Positions 17,195-26,582 of a stretch of DNA of 64,000 nt are shown piece by piece; the stretch's first letter is position 1; every line of letters begins with the position of its first letter. The stretch comes from Paeniglutamicibacter kerguelensis (lineage in GTDB: Bacteria; Actinomycetota; Actinomycetes; Actinomycetales; Micrococcaceae). Location: positions 1-64,000 of the forward strand of contig NZ_JAGIOF010000001.1 in NCBI RefSeq assembly GCF_017876535.1, read 5' to 3'. A program made the position numbers and the translations under genes. The notes below the pieces were generated by a model. That model saw only the letters and a program-made list of their open reading frames with translations. It was not told the DNA's origin and made no database searches.

Positions 17195-19087
17195 ATGTTG
17201 GCAGCAGACTCGGCGTTGATCCACGCCCCGCACCACGACGGCTCCGGACTCTACGTCCGGGGTCCGGGCACCCCGCGGGTGGGGAACGAACTGCGGGTGC
17301 GGCTGCGTGTCCCGGCCGTCCCCGGCTGCGCCGCCAGGGTCTGGCTGCGCAGCCTGCGCGACGGCGAACCGCACATCGAGCCGGCCGTCCGGTCCGGGGA
17401 CGAGGGCGCCTTCGCGTGGTTCGAGGCGCCGCTGGCGATGGTCAATCCAGTGCAGCGCTACAGGTGGTACCTTGCGTACACGGACGAGGCCGGGAGGACC
17501 GAATACCGCTGGTTCAACGCCACCGGGCTGCACCGCCGGGACGTGCCGGACGCGAACGACTTCAGGATCCACTCCGGCCGCGGCACGCCGGACTGGGTCA
17601 AGGAATCGATCATGTACCAGGTGTTCCCCGACAGGTTCGCCAACTCGGGCGCCGAGAAGCCCGCGGCCGCATGGATGGTCGCCTGCGACTGGGACACCCC
17701 GGTGGAGGGCAGCAGCGAAAACACCAGCCGCCAGTTCTACGGCGGGGACCTTCCCGGCATCGAGGCGCGCCTCGGCCACCTCGCGGAGCTTGGCGCCACC
17801 GTCCTGTACCTGACCCCGATCTTCCCAGCCGAATCCAACCACCGCTACGACGCCTCGAGCTTCGACACGGTTGATCCGCTGCTCGGCGGGGACGCGGCGT
17901 TCATCTCGCTGGTGTCCGCGGCGCACGGCCTGGGCCTGCGCGTGGTGGGGGACCTGACCACCAACCACACGGGCGCCGGGCACGAGTGGTTCCTCGGGTC
18001 CCACCAGAACCCCGGAGCGCCCGAGGGGGAGTACTACTACTTCAACGAGGACCACAGCGAGTACGAGTCCTGGCTGGGCGTGCCCTCGCTGCCGAAACTC
18101 AACTGGAACTCGGACGCCTTGCGCTCACGCTTCATCCTGGACGACGACTCGGTGGCCGTGCGTTGGCTGCAGGAGCCCTACAACCTCGACGGCTGGCGCA
18201 TCGACGTGGGAAACATGACCGGCCGCCTGGGCGCCGACGACCTGAACCACGAGGTGGCCCGCATGCTGCGGGCCCGCCTGGAAGAAGTGAAGCCCGGTGC
18301 CATGCTGCTGGCCGAGTCGACCTCCGATGCGGCCCCCGACGTGCCAGGGGACGGGTGGCAGGGAGCGGTCAGCTACACTAACTTCACCAGGCCGCTCTGG
18401 CAGTTCCTGGCCAAGGAACCCGATCCGGAGGCCATCGGCTGGTTCTTTGGGCTGCCGCAGGACGGGCCCGCGCGCATCGACGCGGCGGACTTCATAGCAA
18501 CCCACCGCGAGTTCTCCGCCGGATACAGCTGGGAGGTTCGGCTGGCCAACGCCAACGCACTGGACACCCATGACACGGCGCGGGCCGCCAGCCACATGAT
18601 CGAGGGAGGCCAGCTGATCGCCGCGTGCGCACAGTTCAGCTTCCCCGGCATCCCGCTGGTGTTTGCCGGGGACGAATTCGGGCTCGAGGGGTTCAGCGGC
18701 GAGGACTCGCGCACCCCCATGCCGTGGGATGCCCCGGAAAAGTGGGGTGCCGACCTGCGGGGGCTTTACGCGGACCTGGCCGCCCTGCGCACCGAACACC
18801 GCGCGCTGGTGGACGGGTCGCTGCGCTTCATCCATGCCGCGGGTGACCTGTTGGTCTATGTGCGCGAACACGCGCGCGGATCCGTGCTGTGCGTGATCAG
18901 CCGCGGGCCCGTGCCGGAAACCCCGCTCGGGACCGGAATCCGGCTGGAGCGGGACCTTGCGGAGCCGCTCATGCAGGTGGGTATGGCCCCGCAACTGAGC
19001 GTGAACGCGGCGGGCGAACTGCTGGTTGGTGCGCGCGGTGCGGGTGCCGTCTTCCACCTGGCGCCGACACCCGGGCCCTGGAGCTAG
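17195..19087 (+). CDS. GH13 glycosidase, neopullulanase/cyclomaltodextrinase-like
   Basis: This 630-residue enzyme has an N-terminal beta-sandwich of about 120 residues (CBM34-like, RVRLRVPAVPGCAARVWLRSL onward) and a GH13 barrel. Catalytic regions are DLTTNHTG (I), GWRIDVGN with the nucleophile Asp (II), LLAESTSD with the acid/base Glu (III), and ALDTHDTARA (IV). The N-terminal domain plus the MYQVFPDRFAN motif fit the maltogenic amylase/neopullulanase group, which acts on maltodextrins, cyclodextrins or pullulan fragments. It has no signal peptide and is therefore intracellular. AGGAG precedes the ATG. It is the last gene of the maltodextrin operon. Confidence 0.9.
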   Translation: MLAADSALIHAPHHDGSGLYVRGPGTPRVGNELRVRLRVPAVPGCAARVWLRSLRDGEPHIEPAVRSGDEGAFAWFEAPLAMVNPVQRYRWYLAYTDEAGRTEYRWFNATGLHRRDVPDANDFRIHSGRGTPDWVKESIMYQVFPDRFANSGAEKPAAAWMVACDWDTPVEGSSENTSRQFYGGDLPGIEARLGHLAELGATVLYLTPIFPAESNHRYDASSFDTVDPLLGGDAAFISLVSAAHGLGLRVVGDLTTNHTGAGHEWFLGSHQNPGAPEGEYYYFNEDHSEYESWLGVPSLPKLNWNSDALRSRFILDDDSVAVRWLQEPYNLDGWRIDVGNMTGRLGADDLNHEVARMLRARLEEVKPGAMLLAESTSDAAPDVPGDGWQGAVSYTNFTRPLWQFLAKEPDPEAIGWFFGLPQDGPARIDAADFIATHREFSAGYSWEVRLANANALDTHDTARAASHMIEGGQLIAACAQFSFPGIPLVFAGDEFGLEGFSGEDSRTPMPWDAPEKWGADLRGLYADLAALRTEHRALVDGSLRFIHAAGDLLVYVREHARGSVLCVISRGPVPETPLGTGIRLERDLAEPLMQVGMAPQLSVNAAGELLVGARGAGAVFHLAPTPGPWS

Positions 19088-19263
19088 GACCTGCGGGCGG
19101 AATCGCCGACCCGGACCAGGCTGCGTTCCGTTGCCGAGCACAATGGCCAAGTCCGGTTTGACTAGGCAATTCAAGCCTAAGCCGCGATGCCGCCCGGCAT
19201 GTGCCGGGCCTCGGCGTGGCCGAAGATGGCGCCGAAAACGTGGCCACGGGCGAGTCTTAGGGG

Positions 19264-20592
19264 TCACTCGCTGTCAGCGGCCTCGGGATCCAGCATCAGC
19301 CGGGCCTCGTCCCGGCGGTGGCGCAGCACCGCGTCGACATAGGAGGCCACAGCCTCCTCCATGGGGACGTTGGAGCCGCGCGCCTCGGAAATGTACCAGC
19401 GGTGCTCCAGCACCTCGTGCACGATCTGCGCCGGTTCCAGCTTGCCGTGGAACTCGCGCGGGATGGCGCCGGTGATCCTGTCAAAGACGTTGGCCACCCA
19501 GTGCGCAGCCACCAATTCCTCGTCCAGGTCGGGGTGCTTCTTGGCCCGGTAGGCGTCCATATCGTTGAGCAGGCGCCGGGCCTGTCCCTCCTCCACGTCC
19601 AGGCCGGTGAGCCGCAGCAGGCGGCGGGTGTGGTGCCCGGCGTCGACGACCTTGGGCTGGATGACCAGCTGGCCGCCATCGGGGGAGGTCTTGAGGCTGA
19701 TTTCCTCCACGTCGAAACCCAGGTCGTTGAGCCGGCGGATCCGCTCATCGACCCGCCAGCGCTCGGACAGGTCGAAGGATTCCTTCTCGTTCAGCTCGGC
19801 CCACAGCCCGCGGTAGGCGTGCAGGATCTGTTCGCTGGTGGCAACCGGGTCCACCTTCTCCTCGATGAGCCCCGCCTCCATGAGGTCCATGAGTTCCCCG
19901 GCGATGTTCACCCGCGCGATCTCGAGGTCGTATTCGCGCTGCCCGGAGGAAAGCTCGGGATAGAGCTCTCCGGTTTCCGCATCCACCAGGTACGCGGCGA
20001 AGGAACCGGCGTCGCGTCTGAACAGGGTGTTGGACAGGGACACGTCGCCCCAGTAGAAGCCGATCAGGTGCAGGCGTACCAGCAGCAGCGCCTGGGCATC
20101 GATGAGCCGGGTGAGGGTGTCGCGGCGCAGCTTCTGGGAGAACAACGCGCGGTAGGGCAGCGAGTACTTCAGGTGCCGGGTGACAAGCACCGGCTCGAGG
20201 TCGTTGCCGTCGGTGTCCTTGCGCCCCGTGATCACCGCGACGGGTTCCACACAGGGGGCCGCCAGCCGGCGCAGCTTGCGTAGCATGTGGTATTCGTGCC
20301 GGGCCACGTGTTCGCCGGTTTCCTTGATGGCGATCACCGACCCGCCCATCATGGCAAAGCGCACCACGTGCCGCGAGATGCCGCGCGGCAACGGGGCAAG
20401 GGTGTCCGCCGGCCAGTCCTCGAGCTGGATCTGCCACGGCAGGTCCAGCAGCGCAGGGTCGGCGGTGGCGGAGGTGATGGACAGCGAGCCGGCCACGACG
20501 GGGCTGGCCGCGGCCTGAATGCCGCGCGGAAGCTTTCCGGGCTGGACGTAGTTGGTGGGTTCGTCGTGCCATTGGGCGGTGTGGCGGATCAT
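19264..20592 (-). CDS. DUF4032 domain protein (kinase-like fold)
   Basis: This 442-residue protein matches the actinobacterial DUF4032 layout. The N-terminal half resembles a lipopolysaccharide/protein-kinase-like domain, with GGSVIAIKETGEHVARHEYHML (a Lys in a strand, then a Glu-containing helix) and LHLIGFYWGDVSLSNTLFRR (HRD-loop-like, GD..LSN). The C-terminal half is the conserved DUF4032 region. Whether it phosphorylates anything is unknown. In actinobacteria such genes often sit beside the MsiK/UgpC-type sugar ABC ATPase, as here, which suggests a link to carbohydrate uptake. A terminator separates it from the ATPase gene, so it probably has its own promoter. Confidence 0.85.
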   Translation of the reverse strand: MIRHTAQWHDEPTNYVQPGKLPRGIQAAASPVVAGSLSITSATADPALLDLPWQIQLEDWPADTLAPLPRGISRHVVRFAMMGGSVIAIKETGEHVARHEYHMLRKLRRLAAPCVEPVAVITGRKDTDGNDLEPVLVTRHLKYSLPYRALFSQKLRRDTLTRLIDAQALLLVRLHLIGFYWGDVSLSNTLFRRDAGSFAAYLVDAETGELYPELSSGQREYDLEIARVNIAGELMDLMEAGLIEEKVDPVATSEQILHAYRGLWAELNEKESFDLSERWRVDERIRRLNDLGFDVEEISLKTSPDGGQLVIQPKVVDAGHHTRRLLRLTGLDVEEGQARRLLNDMDAYRAKKHPDLDEELVAAHWVANVFDRITGAIPREFHGKLEPAQIVHEVLEHRWYISEARGSNVPMEEAVASYVDAVLRHRRDEARLMLDPEAADSE

Positions 20593-20680
20593 GGGGGTGG
20601 AAACCGTCCCTTGTCGAAAGGCTCAGGTGCGCTGGTTCAAACGCGGTGGCGATGGCAAAAAGTATGCCGGATGTGCAAAA

Positions 20681-20713
20681 GCGGCCGCATTCAGGTGTAT
20701 TGAATGCGGCCGC
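20681..20713 (-). terminator. Terminator of the MsiK-type ATPase gene
   Basis: A 13-bp perfect inverted repeat (GCGGCCGCATTCA and complement) with a 7-base loop. On the minus strand TTTTGC follows it, giving a Rho-independent terminator just downstream of the ATPase gene. Confidence 0.85.
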
Positions 20714-20755
20714 CGTTGGCACTTGGTCCGAGCTTACCGCCCGTGGTGACCGGGC

Positions 20756-21886
<1,131 letters not shown>

Positions 21887-21942
21887 GGGGCAGTAATCCT
21901 TTCACGGGCAGGTACGTGCCCGACGGTCCGTTGTGAATGGAA

Positions 21943-22725
21943 TCACAAGCTTCTCATATCAAGTACCAATTCCAAAAGGGCTGACAATTCTCCGGGCCCA
22001 TTAAGTCGGAATTGCGCCCTTGTATTACCTGAACCTATTTTGACGCCGATATCCCCGGGGCGCAGCACGGCAAAGGCATCTTCGTCGGTGACATCGTCCC
22101 CGGCGAACAGCACGGTGGAAGCGTCGGCGACCTCGCGCAGCCAGTCCAGCCCCTCGCCCTTGGTTCCCGACAGCACCGTGGCTTCAAGGACGGCCTTGCC
22201 GTCCAGGGTCCAGAGGTTTTCGATGTTTTCCAGCCTGTCATGGGCCGAACGTATGGCCTTTGACGCCATGTCCTGTGCCGCCCGGCGCACATGCAGGACC
22301 ACCGAGGCGGGCTTGTATTCGACGCTGGTGCCGGGGTGGTCGGAGACGACCGACTCGAGCACCTTGATGGCCTTGTCCAGGGCAGTCGACTGTTTCACGT
22401 TGAGATCGATGTGCGTGGCATCGGTGCCGAAGCTTTCCGGAGCCCAGCGTTCGGTGCCGTGGCTGCCCACCAGCAGCGTTTCAGTCGGCGGGTTGGCCAC
22501 GGCGCGAAGGGAAGCCAGATCGCGCCCCGATATCAAGGCCGTGACGGTGTTCTCCAGTGCAGCCAGCCTGCCCAGCAGCTCCGCGGAGGCGGGCAACGGG
22601 CGGGCGTCGCCCGGGTGGTCGACCAGCGGTGCAAGGGTTCCGTCAAAGTCCAGGGCAACCAGAAGGATCTGGGCATCGACTAGGGTTTCGATGGCGTCGG
22701 CCAATTCTGGCGACAGGGGTCCCAT
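21943..22725 (-). CDS. otsB: Trehalose-6-phosphate phosphatase
   Basis: This 260-residue HAD-superfamily phosphatase removes phosphate from trehalose-6-phosphate. Motif I is LVALDFDGTLAPLVDHP (DxDGT nucleophile); LISGRDL gives motif II, and AGDDVTDEDAFAVL gives the acidic motif IV. The length is normal for a single-domain OtsB. It lies 84 bases downstream of the OtsA gene on the same strand, with AAAGGAC before its ATG, so the two probably share a transcript. The product trehalose is a stress protectant and could also feed back on sugar metabolism. Confidence 0.95.
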   Translation of the reverse strand: MGPLSPELADAIETLVDAQILLVALDFDGTLAPLVDHPGDARPLPASAELLGRLAALENTVTALISGRDLASLRAVANPPTETLLVGSHGTERWAPESFGTDATHIDLNVKQSTALDKAIKVLESVVSDHPGTSVEYKPASVVLHVRRAAQDMASKAIRSAHDRLENIENLWTLDGKAVLEATVLSGTKGEGLDWLREVADASTVLFAGDDVTDEDAFAVLRPGDIGVKIGSGNTRAQFRLNGPGELSALLELVLDMRSL

Positions 22726-22809
22726 GGGTTTGTACCTGGGTCCTTTCAGGGTTGGAGCGGGGGAGTGCGTGCTGGGAAGACCAGCCAGGCGGCGTTGTCC
22801 AGGCCGCTG

Positions 22810-24285
22810 CTAGACGAGGGTGTCGACAGGCAGGGGCTGGGACAACGCAGTCAGGAACGTGTCGGACCATCGGGCCACGTCGTGTTCCTTGAGGTGTCGG
22901 CGCATCCTGCGCATGCGCCTGGATGATTCGAGCGGATCCATATGCACTGCGCGCAGGATCCCTGACTTCATGCCGTCGATGTCGTGCGGGTTCACCAGCA
23001 CCGATTGCGTGAGTTGGTCCGCGGCGCCGGCGAATTCGGAGAGCACCAGCATGCCGCTGTTGTCGGTGTGGGCGGCCACGAATTCCTTGGCAACCAGGTT
23101 CATGCCATCGCGCAGGGCGGTGACAAGCATGATGTCGGCGGCCAGGTACAGCGCAATCATTTCCCGCAGCGGATAGGAATGGTGCAGGTAGCGCACGGCC
23201 GTGTGTCCCATGGTGTCGTGTTCGCCGTTGAGCGAACCGACCATGAGCTCCACCTGGTCCCGCAACTGGGCGTAGCGTTCAACGTTTTCACGGCTGGGGC
23301 TGGCTACCTGGACCAAGCAGGTCTGGCCAACCACGAGTTCGCCGTCGGCCAGCAATTCGCCGTACGCCTTGAGCCGGTGCCTCAGTCCCTTGGTGTAATC
23401 GAGCCTGTCAACACCCAGGAGCACGGTCTTGGGGTTCCCCAGTTCCTTGCGGATTTGCTTGGCCCGGGCAATGATCTCCGGGTCATGGGCCAGCTCGGCA
23501 ACCTGCGCCGTGTCGATGGAGATCGGATGGGCCTCGGCCCTGCAGATATTCCTGGTCGAGGCGCTGCCATCCAGGTGCGCAGGCGGAATCGCCCACGAGC
23601 CCTTGACCGTGCGATCCGTGTAGCGGCGCATGCTGCGCAGGAAATTGCTGGCATCCGCCGTGCGCTGGAAGCCCACCAGGTCCGCCCCGGCAAGCCCCTC
23701 AAGGATCTGCCGCCGCCAGGGAAGCTGGGAAAAAATCTCGGGGGAAGGGAAGGGAATGTGGTTGAAGAAGCCGATGCGCAGGTCGGGGCGAAGCTCACGC
23801 AGCAGCTTGGGCACCAACTGCAATTGGTAGTCCTGCACCCACACTGTGGCGCCTTTGTTGGCCACCTTGGCCGTGGCATCGGCGAATCGCTTATTGACCT
23901 TCTTGTAGTTGTCCCACCATGTGCGGTGGAACTCCGGGGGAACAATGACGTCGTGGTACAGCGGCCAGAGAGTCGAATTGGAGAAGCCTTCGTAGTACAG
24001 CTCAAAGTCCTCATCATCCAAGGGGACCGGAATCAAGTGAATATTCTCGTTCTCGAACGGTGGGAGTTCTTCGCCAGTGGCTCCGTGCCAGCCGACCCAA
24101 GCGCCATCGGATTCCTGCATGACCGGTGCGATGGCCGTGACCAATCCACCCGGTGAACGACGCCATAGTAGTTCTCCGTCTTCGCCCTCAACCCGGTCCA
24201 CCGGCAGCCGATTGGCAACCACAATAAAGTCATAGCCCCGATGCGCAGGGGCAGGTGAGGGCTCGTGATCTTGATCGGCCATCAT
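22810..24285 (-). CDS. otsA: Alpha,alpha-trehalose-phosphate synthase
   Basis: This 491-residue GT20 enzyme joins UDP-glucose (or ADP-glucose) to glucose-6-phosphate. Family features are the N-terminal VVANRLPVDR and SPGGLVTAI, VWVQDYQLQLVPKLLRELRPDL, FFNHIPFPSPEIF, LLGVDRLDYTKGLRHRLKAYGELL, and LVLSEFAGAADQL near the nucleotide site. GGAGGA lies 6 bases before ATG 24285; a second ATG follows immediately. It heads the otsA-otsB unit. An unusual palindrome with an IdeR-box-like core lies 35 bases upstream. Confidence 0.96.
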   Translation of the reverse strand: MMADQDHEPSPAPAHRGYDFIVVANRLPVDRVEGEDGELLWRRSPGGLVTAIAPVMQESDGAWVGWHGATGEELPPFENENIHLIPVPLDDEDFELYYEGFSNSTLWPLYHDVIVPPEFHRTWWDNYKKVNKRFADATAKVANKGATVWVQDYQLQLVPKLLRELRPDLRIGFFNHIPFPSPEIFSQLPWRRQILEGLAGADLVGFQRTADASNFLRSMRRYTDRTVKGSWAIPPAHLDGSASTRNICRAEAHPISIDTAQVAELAHDPEIIARAKQIRKELGNPKTVLLGVDRLDYTKGLRHRLKAYGELLADGELVVGQTCLVQVASPSRENVERYAQLRDQVELMVGSLNGEHDTMGHTAVRYLHHSYPLREMIALYLAADIMLVTALRDGMNLVAKEFVAAHTDNSGMLVLSEFAGAADQLTQSVLVNPHDIDGMKSGILRAVHMDPLESSRRMRRMRRHLKEHDVARWSDTFLTALSQPLPVDTLV

Positions 24286-24319
24286 AGTGATCCTCCAGTT
24301 CGCGAACGCCTAATTGTTC

Positions 24320-24340
24320 TTGAGCCTAGGTTAGCCTCAA
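24320..24340. promoter_or_regulatory. Palindrome with IdeR-box-like core between otsA and the DsbA-like gene
   Basis: A 21-base interrupted palindrome with arms TTGAG-CTA and TAG-CTCAA. Its core CTAGGTTAGCCT matches the left and central part of the known IdeR consensus TTAGGTTAGGCTAACC at most positions. It lies 35 bases upstream of otsA and 98 bases upstream of the DsbA-like gene. A role as operator is likely from symmetry; iron control is only a guess. Confidence 0.4.
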
Positions 24341-24437
24341 CACGGAAGCGACACTATGACGCCAAGGAACACCGCGTCAGTGCCCTAAACTGGTGAGGTT
24401 GGGGGAGTACCAAACCTACGTAAGGGACGATTGACCT

Positions 24438-25307
24438 ATGGCATCCGATAGCCAGCGGCCGAACAAGGCCGAGCGCACCGCGAGCGCACGCGAGCAGGCG
24501 CAGAAAATGCGTGTTGCCCAGGAAGCCGCGGACAAGCGCAAATCACTGTTCATCAAGCTCGGCGTTCTCGTTGCAGTCCTGGCGGTGGTTGCCCTTGTCG
24601 CGGGGATCATCTTGCAGAACAACTCGGGCAAGGTCGCCGACGCGGGCAATGCCCCCAAGGGCGGAAACGCCGCCGGCGGCATCACGCTGACCTCGGACAA
24701 GACGCTGGCTGATACCTCCGGCATCACGGTCGACGTCACCAAGGCCGGGACTCCTCCGCAAGGCTCGACTCCGCCACCACCTGCACCACGCGACGCCAAG
24801 GCCGCGGCCAAGGGCGATCCGGTCAACCTGTTGATCTACGTGGACGTGAACTGCGTGCACTGCGCAGATTTCGAGGACAAGTACGCCGACCAGATCGCCA
24901 CCTGGCTTGCCGCAGGCGACGTCAATGTGGAATACCGAAACGTTGCCTTCCTCGATCGGGGTTCACCGACAAACTACTCCTCGCGCGGTGCCAACGCACT
25001 GGCCTGTGTTGCGGATGCCGCACCGGCTTCCTACCTGCCGTTCTCCAAGGCTTTGTTTGCCCACTACCCGCAGGGAGAGATGAACAACAAGGCCCTGGCC
25101 CAGTTGGCCAAGGACAACGGCGCGGATGTCGCCAGCTGCATCGAGAAGGGAGACTTCCGCCCGTTCGTGAAGTTCACCGACGAGGCGGCCCGTGTGGATG
25201 CCATTGCAGGCACCCCGAGCATCTTCGTCCAGGGCAAGGAATGGAACCAGACCGCAAACCCTGACTTCGTTGCCTTCGTCAACGAACAGATCGCTGCCAA
25301 CAAGTAA
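24438..25307 (+). CDS. Membrane-anchored DsbA-family thioredoxin-like protein
   Basis: This 289-residue protein has a basic cytoplasmic N-terminus (1-36), one transmembrane helix (about 37-60), a Pro/Gly-rich linker, and an extracytoplasmic thioredoxin-fold domain of the DsbA/DSBA-like thioredoxin type. The active site is C139-V-H-C142 in VDVNCVHCADFE, and the cis-Pro loop is AIAGTPSIFVQGK. It should form or rearrange disulfides in exported proteins. The gene is monocistronic, with a strong terminator behind. One possible client class is the cysteine-containing secreted proteins, such as that at 26,583-27,134, but this is untested. Confidence 0.92.
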   Translation: MASDSQRPNKAERTASAREQAQKMRVAQEAADKRKSLFIKLGVLVAVLAVVALVAGIILQNNSGKVADAGNAPKGGNAAGGITLTSDKTLADTSGITVDVTKAGTPPQGSTPPPPAPRDAKAAAKGDPVNLLIYVDVNCVHCADFEDKYADQIATWLAAGDVNVEYRNVAFLDRGSPTNYSSRGANALACVADAAPASYLPFSKALFAHYPQGEMNNKALAQLAKDNGADVASCIEKGDFRPFVKFTDEAARVDAIAGTPSIFVQGKEWNQTANPDFVAFVNEQIAANK

Positions 25308-25328
25308 TCCAAGGCACCGCATCTTCAC

Positions 25329-25375
25329 GATGGCCGGGTTCAGGACCGCTTCAGGCGGTCATGAACCCGGCCATC
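25329..25375 (+). terminator. Terminator of the DsbA-like gene
   Basis: A 21-bp inverted repeat with one mismatch (GATGGCCGGGTTCA-GACCGC and complement) around a 5-base loop, 21 bases after the stop codon. Confidence 0.85.
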
Positions 25376-25479
25376 CGTTTCCCCGCGGTTACGGCCAGCT
25401 CCTGTCGGTTTTTTGCTGCGGGTATTTGTCGGCTACGCTTGATCCTGCACTTGCGTTGCAATGACGCAATTAGTTGCAC

Positions 25480-25556
25480 GCCTCCTTAGCTCAGTTGGCC
25501 AGAGCACCTGTCTTGTAAACAGGGGGTCACCGGTTCGAATCCGGTAGGAGGCTCCA
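25480..25556 (+). tRNA. tRNA-Thr (anticodon TGT)
   Basis: A 77-base cloverleaf with encoded CCA. The acceptor stem pairs GCCTCCT with AGGAGGC, and the anticodon stem CCTGT with ACAGG around CTTGTAA, giving anticodon TGT. The T arm is CCGGTTCGAATCCGG. The 3' part of this gene (from 25,521) is repeated at 29,543, marking it as the integration target of an accessory element. Confidence 0.97.
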
Positions 25557-25557
25557 C
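25521..25557 (+). repeat. Direct repeat, tRNA-side attachment site (att)
   Basis: The T arm, 3' acceptor strand and CCA of tRNA-Thr. It is repeated at 29,543-29,579 with 36 of 37 bases identical, a single C-to-T change in the acceptor strand. A duplicated tRNA 3' end is the standard footprint of tyrosine-integrase insertion. Confidence 0.85.
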
Positions 25558-25570
25558 TTTAGCTCTTCTG

Positions 25571-25612
25571 AACACCCTATTATCCCCAAGAATACGGGGA
25601 TAATAGGGTGTT
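25571..25612 (+). terminator. Terminator downstream of tRNA-Thr
   Basis: A 17-bp perfect stem (AACACCCTATTATCCCC and complement) with an 8-base loop, followed by TTGCTTTT. It belongs to the island side of the junction and is unlike the hairpins behind the distal tRNA copies. Confidence 0.85.
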
Positions 25613-26047
25613 TTGCTTTTCGGCTATCAGCCGTGAATCCGGCTGAAGAAATCGGATCCTCCAGATAGCCTCCAGATGGATACTGAATAGTTTCAAAAAT
25701 TTGCGACCAAGGGGTGATCTGAGAGTGCGGCCCCCTGTCCGCGAATATGTACCTGCTGTAATTTGGTCGTGATGATAGGTCAGCAGGGCTCCGCATTCTG
25801 GATAGTATGCTGCTGATGGCTTGATCGTCTGCTGTTTTCCAGCATCTCACCATAGTGTGCGGGGCATTGTGGACTGAAATAAGGATCTCGACCGCCTCCT
25901 GAGAGGAAGGCTCCGCCCCCGGTTACCGCCCCGCCGTCTATGAAGCTCGCTGCTAGGCCAACTGGTGTCTGGCCCATGCGGGGATGTGGCACGGGTGCGG
26001 GCCTGCTGCCACTTGGCCGGCCCCGCACAAGTTTTATGCTAGTGGGT
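25613..26047. other. Island A leader region without recognisable gene
   Basis: About 430 bases where an integrase gene would be expected. Open frames on the minus strand (25,527-25,853 and 25,780-26,085) lack ribosome binding sites and family motifs, and the first runs through the tRNA gene. Confidence 0.5.
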
Positions 26048-26365
26048 ATGACCCAGCCAAGCTCCTCCTCCATCCGCGTGACCACGGGCTCGGGCGCTGT
26101 CTACCTGCTTGATCGCGAGACGCAGCAGATGGTGAGGCCCCCTTCACCAGGTGGTGATCGGTGGCCTGAAGACGGGTACGCGGTGCCCTGCAAGATCCTA
26201 GTGGCTGAGGTTGGCAAGTGCCTGGAGCTGCTTAAGCGCTTCAGGGGTGAAGACCCGGACTTCATGCTAAGTGCCTCCATCGGGGTGGTGTCGATCGAAC
26301 CGGTGCCGGATGAAGATCCCTGGCACTGGAAGCCGCGCGAGCCAACGTCTCACGCGCAACCTTGA
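26048..26365 (+). CDS. Hypothetical protein, island A (105 aa)
   Basis: I do not recognise this protein. It begins MTQPSSSSIRVTTGSGAVYL and continues with a conserved-looking segment DGYAVPCKILVAEVGKCLELL. It has no signal peptide or membrane segment, so it is probably cytoplasmic. ATG 26048 is preferred over the longer frame from 25,940 because the upstream part is Gly/Pro/Arg-rich and looks non-coding; the ribosome binding site is weak (GTGGG). Its last 17 codons overlap, in another frame, the start of an HTH-like fragment. A small phage- or plasmid-type accessory protein is a reasonable guess. Confidence 0.5.
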   Translation: MTQPSSSSIRVTTGSGAVYLLDRETQQMVRPPSPGGDRWPEDGYAVPCKILVAEVGKCLELLKRFRGEDPDFMLSASIGVVSIEPVPDEDPWHWKPREPTSHAQP

Positions 26366-26532
26366 ACCGGTTTGAAGACGGCAAGGGCGGCAGGATGGAC
26401 CACTTTCTGGTCGTTGCAAAGGTTCTGGGAATCAGCGACGACATCCTCAGGGCGACCGACCCGTGGAGCACTGACCTTGGCCGAGCCCGAGCACACCTCC
26501 TGGGCCGGCAGAGAGCTTCTCGCCGCGGATAG
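26314..26532 (+). pseudogene. Fragment of a Cro/C1-type HTH regulator
   Basis: Reading from just after a TGA at 26,311-26,313 gives 72 codons without ATG. The product contains LEAARANVSRATLNRFEDG, the second and third helices of a Cro/C1 HTH, and LVVAKVLGISDDILRA, the usual fourth to fifth helix, then a basic tail. The first helix is missing. The frame lies -1 relative to the 105-residue gene it overlaps. It is either the remnant of a truncated or frameshifted regulator or a gene using a TTG or CTG start. I see no slippery heptamer in the overlap. Confidence 0.6.
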
Positions 26533-26582
26533 ACACCGTGCAAGCAAACTGCCCGCCACCAATCGGGGACGGGCAGCCTGCG

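Noticed and set aside
25527..25853. Minus-strand open frame at the island left end, considered as an integrase remnant
   Set aside because: It runs through tRNA-Thr, has no ribosome binding site, and lacks the R-H-R-Y motifs of tyrosine recombinases.
26314..26365. Programmed -1 frameshift joining the 105-residue protein to the HTH fragment
   Set aside because: No X-XXY-YYZ slippery heptamer is present in the overlap, so a mutation or separate gene is simpler.
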